Positions 63,051 to 64,000 of a stretch of 64,000 nucleotides of DNA are shown here, piece after piece. Both the position numbers and the translations under genes were made by a program. Numbering within the stretch: the stretch's first letter is position 1; the number at the start of each line of letters is the position of its first letter. The stretch is taken from NCBI GenBank assembly GCA_045563055.1, contig JBJKUR010000016.1, positions 8,573-72,572 of the forward strand, given 5' to 3'. The notes beneath the pieces were generated by a model. The model worked only from the letters and a program-made list of their open reading frames with translations, was not told where the DNA came from and made no database searches. Origin of the DNA: Methylaequor sp045563055. Lineage in GTDB: Bacteria > Pseudomonadota > Alphaproteobacteria > Methylaequorales > Methylaequoraceae.

Positions 63051-64000
63051 CTAAAATAATTGTATACTCTGATGATATTTGTATATTCTTTCATCAAATT
63101 TAACATCGTTTGGATTTAATTTCCTTACCAAGCTCAACCCTTCAATTTTTTTAACCCTACTTAATGCAACATATGTCATACCGTGTGCAAAAGTTCCTGA
63201 GTCTAAATCTATTATTACTCTATTGAAAGTCTGTCCTTGACATTTATGAATAGTTGATGCCCATGCAAGTTTTAATGGATACTGACGAAACCTTCCAATA
63301 ACATGTGGTCTATAAACTTTTTCTTTAATTTTTTTATAGTCAAATCTTTCCCATTCAACTTGTTCAATTTTGATAAGTCTATTTTTAATATTAACGATGA
63401 TTCTATTTTCCTCTAGTTGTTTGATAATTCCCAAAGAGCCATTCACATAACCATCTCCATTTATTACTGTCATAATTTGTGCACCCACTTTAAGTTTTAG
63501 GGATCTTTCGGTTGGCATATATTTATCTGGAAATATTCCAGAAACTTTTGATTCGAAGGTAAATTCTGGAGAAGAAAGGCTGTTTAATTTTTTTAAATTA
63601 AGTTGATTAGTTCTTCTATTTGTTGGGGCTAGTACCATTATCTTTTTAGGAATTTTATCAAGAATCTTATTTCCTTCCACTCTATTATTGAAGTAGGCTA
63701 ACAATTTTTCGCTTATCTTATTTTCTCTTATTCGATCCAGAGCTTGTAAAAATGTAGAATCCTCTTGTCTGTATACTCTTTCAAAGAAGAGAGGTTTTTT
63801 ATCTAATCTTTTATAAGCGTGAGAATTAAAAAACCATGGCCCTTCGGGATATCTTTGGTTGATAATATGTTGTTCTTTATCCATCATTATAGGGGAAAGT
63901 TGAAAAACATCCCCAACGAAAACCATTTGAACACCTCCAAAAGGCAAATCAGATTTTCTAGTTTTTCTTAGAGAAATATCCATAGCATCAAGTAAGTCTG
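63051..64000 (-). CDS. Pif1/RecD-like DNA helicase, C-terminal part (runs off the window)
   Basis: Superfamily 1 helicase fragment of at least 316 residues; the reading frame continues through base 64000, so the start lies beyond the window. PFGGVQMVFVGDVFQLSP is the motif III region typical of Pif1-like enzymes, and LAWASTIHKCQGQTFNRVII near the C-terminus is the UvrD_C_2-type motif V (TIHKCQGQT). YVALSRVKKIEGL is motif VI. The Walker A motif must be upstream. A role in replication or recombination is likely. It is convergent with the second peptidase gene. Confidence 0.88.
   Translation of the reverse strand, partial: DLLDAMDISLRKTRKSDLPFGGVQMVFVGDVFQLSPIMMDKEQHIINQRYPEGPWFFNSHAYKRLDKKPLFFERVYRQEDSTFLQALDRIRENKISEKLLAYFNNRVEGNKILDKIPKKIMVLAPTNRRTNQLNLKKLNSLSSPEFTFESKVSGIFPDKYMPTERSLKLKVGAQIMTVINGDGYVNGSLGIIKQLEENRIIVNIKNRLIKIEQVEWERFDYKKIKEKVYRPHVIGRFRQYPLKLAWASTIHKCQGQTFNRVIIDLDSGTFAHGMTYVALSRVKKIEGLSLVRKLNPNDVKFDERIYKYHQSIQLF

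Overview
The window looks like about 64 kb of a very AT-rich, compact genome from a free-living, probably marine, alphaproteobacterium. Clues to the lineage are an alphaproteobacterial-type LexA site (GTTC-N7-GTTC) in front of umuDC, a complete ATP-dependent DNA ligase repair cluster of the kind found in alphaproteobacteria, two PqqA precursor peptides of alphaproteobacterial type, a DUF1289/CobW/WD40 zinc operon and short intergenic spaces. No intact rRNA, tRNA, integrase, transposase or CRISPR array was found. The taxonomic call is inference; I cannot name the genus.

1-15.6 kb is mostly maintenance and stress defence: the N-terminal half of ClpB, a class III CoA-transferase, a rhomboid protease, the ligase-associated set (PdeM nuclease and Lhr-like helicase on the minus strand; MBL exonuclease and ATP-dependent ligase divergently on the plus strand), LexA-controlled umuDC, several small unknown proteins, a methyltransferase, catalase-peroxidase KatG and an ABM-family monooxygenase. 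16-23 kb carries a molybdopterin oxidoreductase, an M32 carboxypeptidase, a YdjM-like membrane protein and a MORN-repeat protein. 23-26 kb is a predicted zinc-uptake operon (TonB receptor, MerC-like membrane protein, DUF1826) behind a perfect Zur-type palindrome. 26-34.4 kb has a first pqqA, a TPR/SGNH-like protein, a DUF6279 lipoprotein, a DEAD-box helicase with a repetitive basic tail, TypA/BipA and a SulP transporter.

34.8-63 kb is the unusual part: an accessory region built from duplicated modules. A five-gene module (PhyH-type 2-oxoglutarate dioxygenase, methyltransferase, Na+/solute symporter, then convergent MFS transporter and second methyltransferase) occurs at 34.9-40.4 kb and again at 53.4-59.0 kb. 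A Baeyer-Villiger-type flavin monooxygenase plus MetY-type sulfhydrylase pair occurs at 43.3-45.9 and 49.2-51.9 kb. A membrane zinc peptidase occurs at 46.5 and 62.4 kb. The DUF6279 lipoprotein at 28 kb has a second copy at 52 kb, and pqqA has copies at 26.2 and 40.7 kb. The copies differ at many silent positions, so they are diverged and maintained rather than assembly duplicates. Between modules lies a family of imperfect 15-90 bp repeats whose core resembles the reverse complement of a tRNA 3' end, which suggests (inference) assembly by repeated integration or recombination at att-like sites. Other cargo includes a MerP/MerT-like metal cluster, DoxX plus a type II NADH dehydrogenase fused to a cyclic-nucleotide-binding domain, and a second Zur-box operon (DUF1289, CobW GTPase, WD40 protein).

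Three genes (TonB receptor, NADH dehydrogenase, second copy of methyltransferase 2) are each disrupted or altered by what looks like one extra base in an A/T homopolymer; these may be sequencing errors, real mutations or slippage sites. The window ends inside a Pif1/RecD-like helicase.
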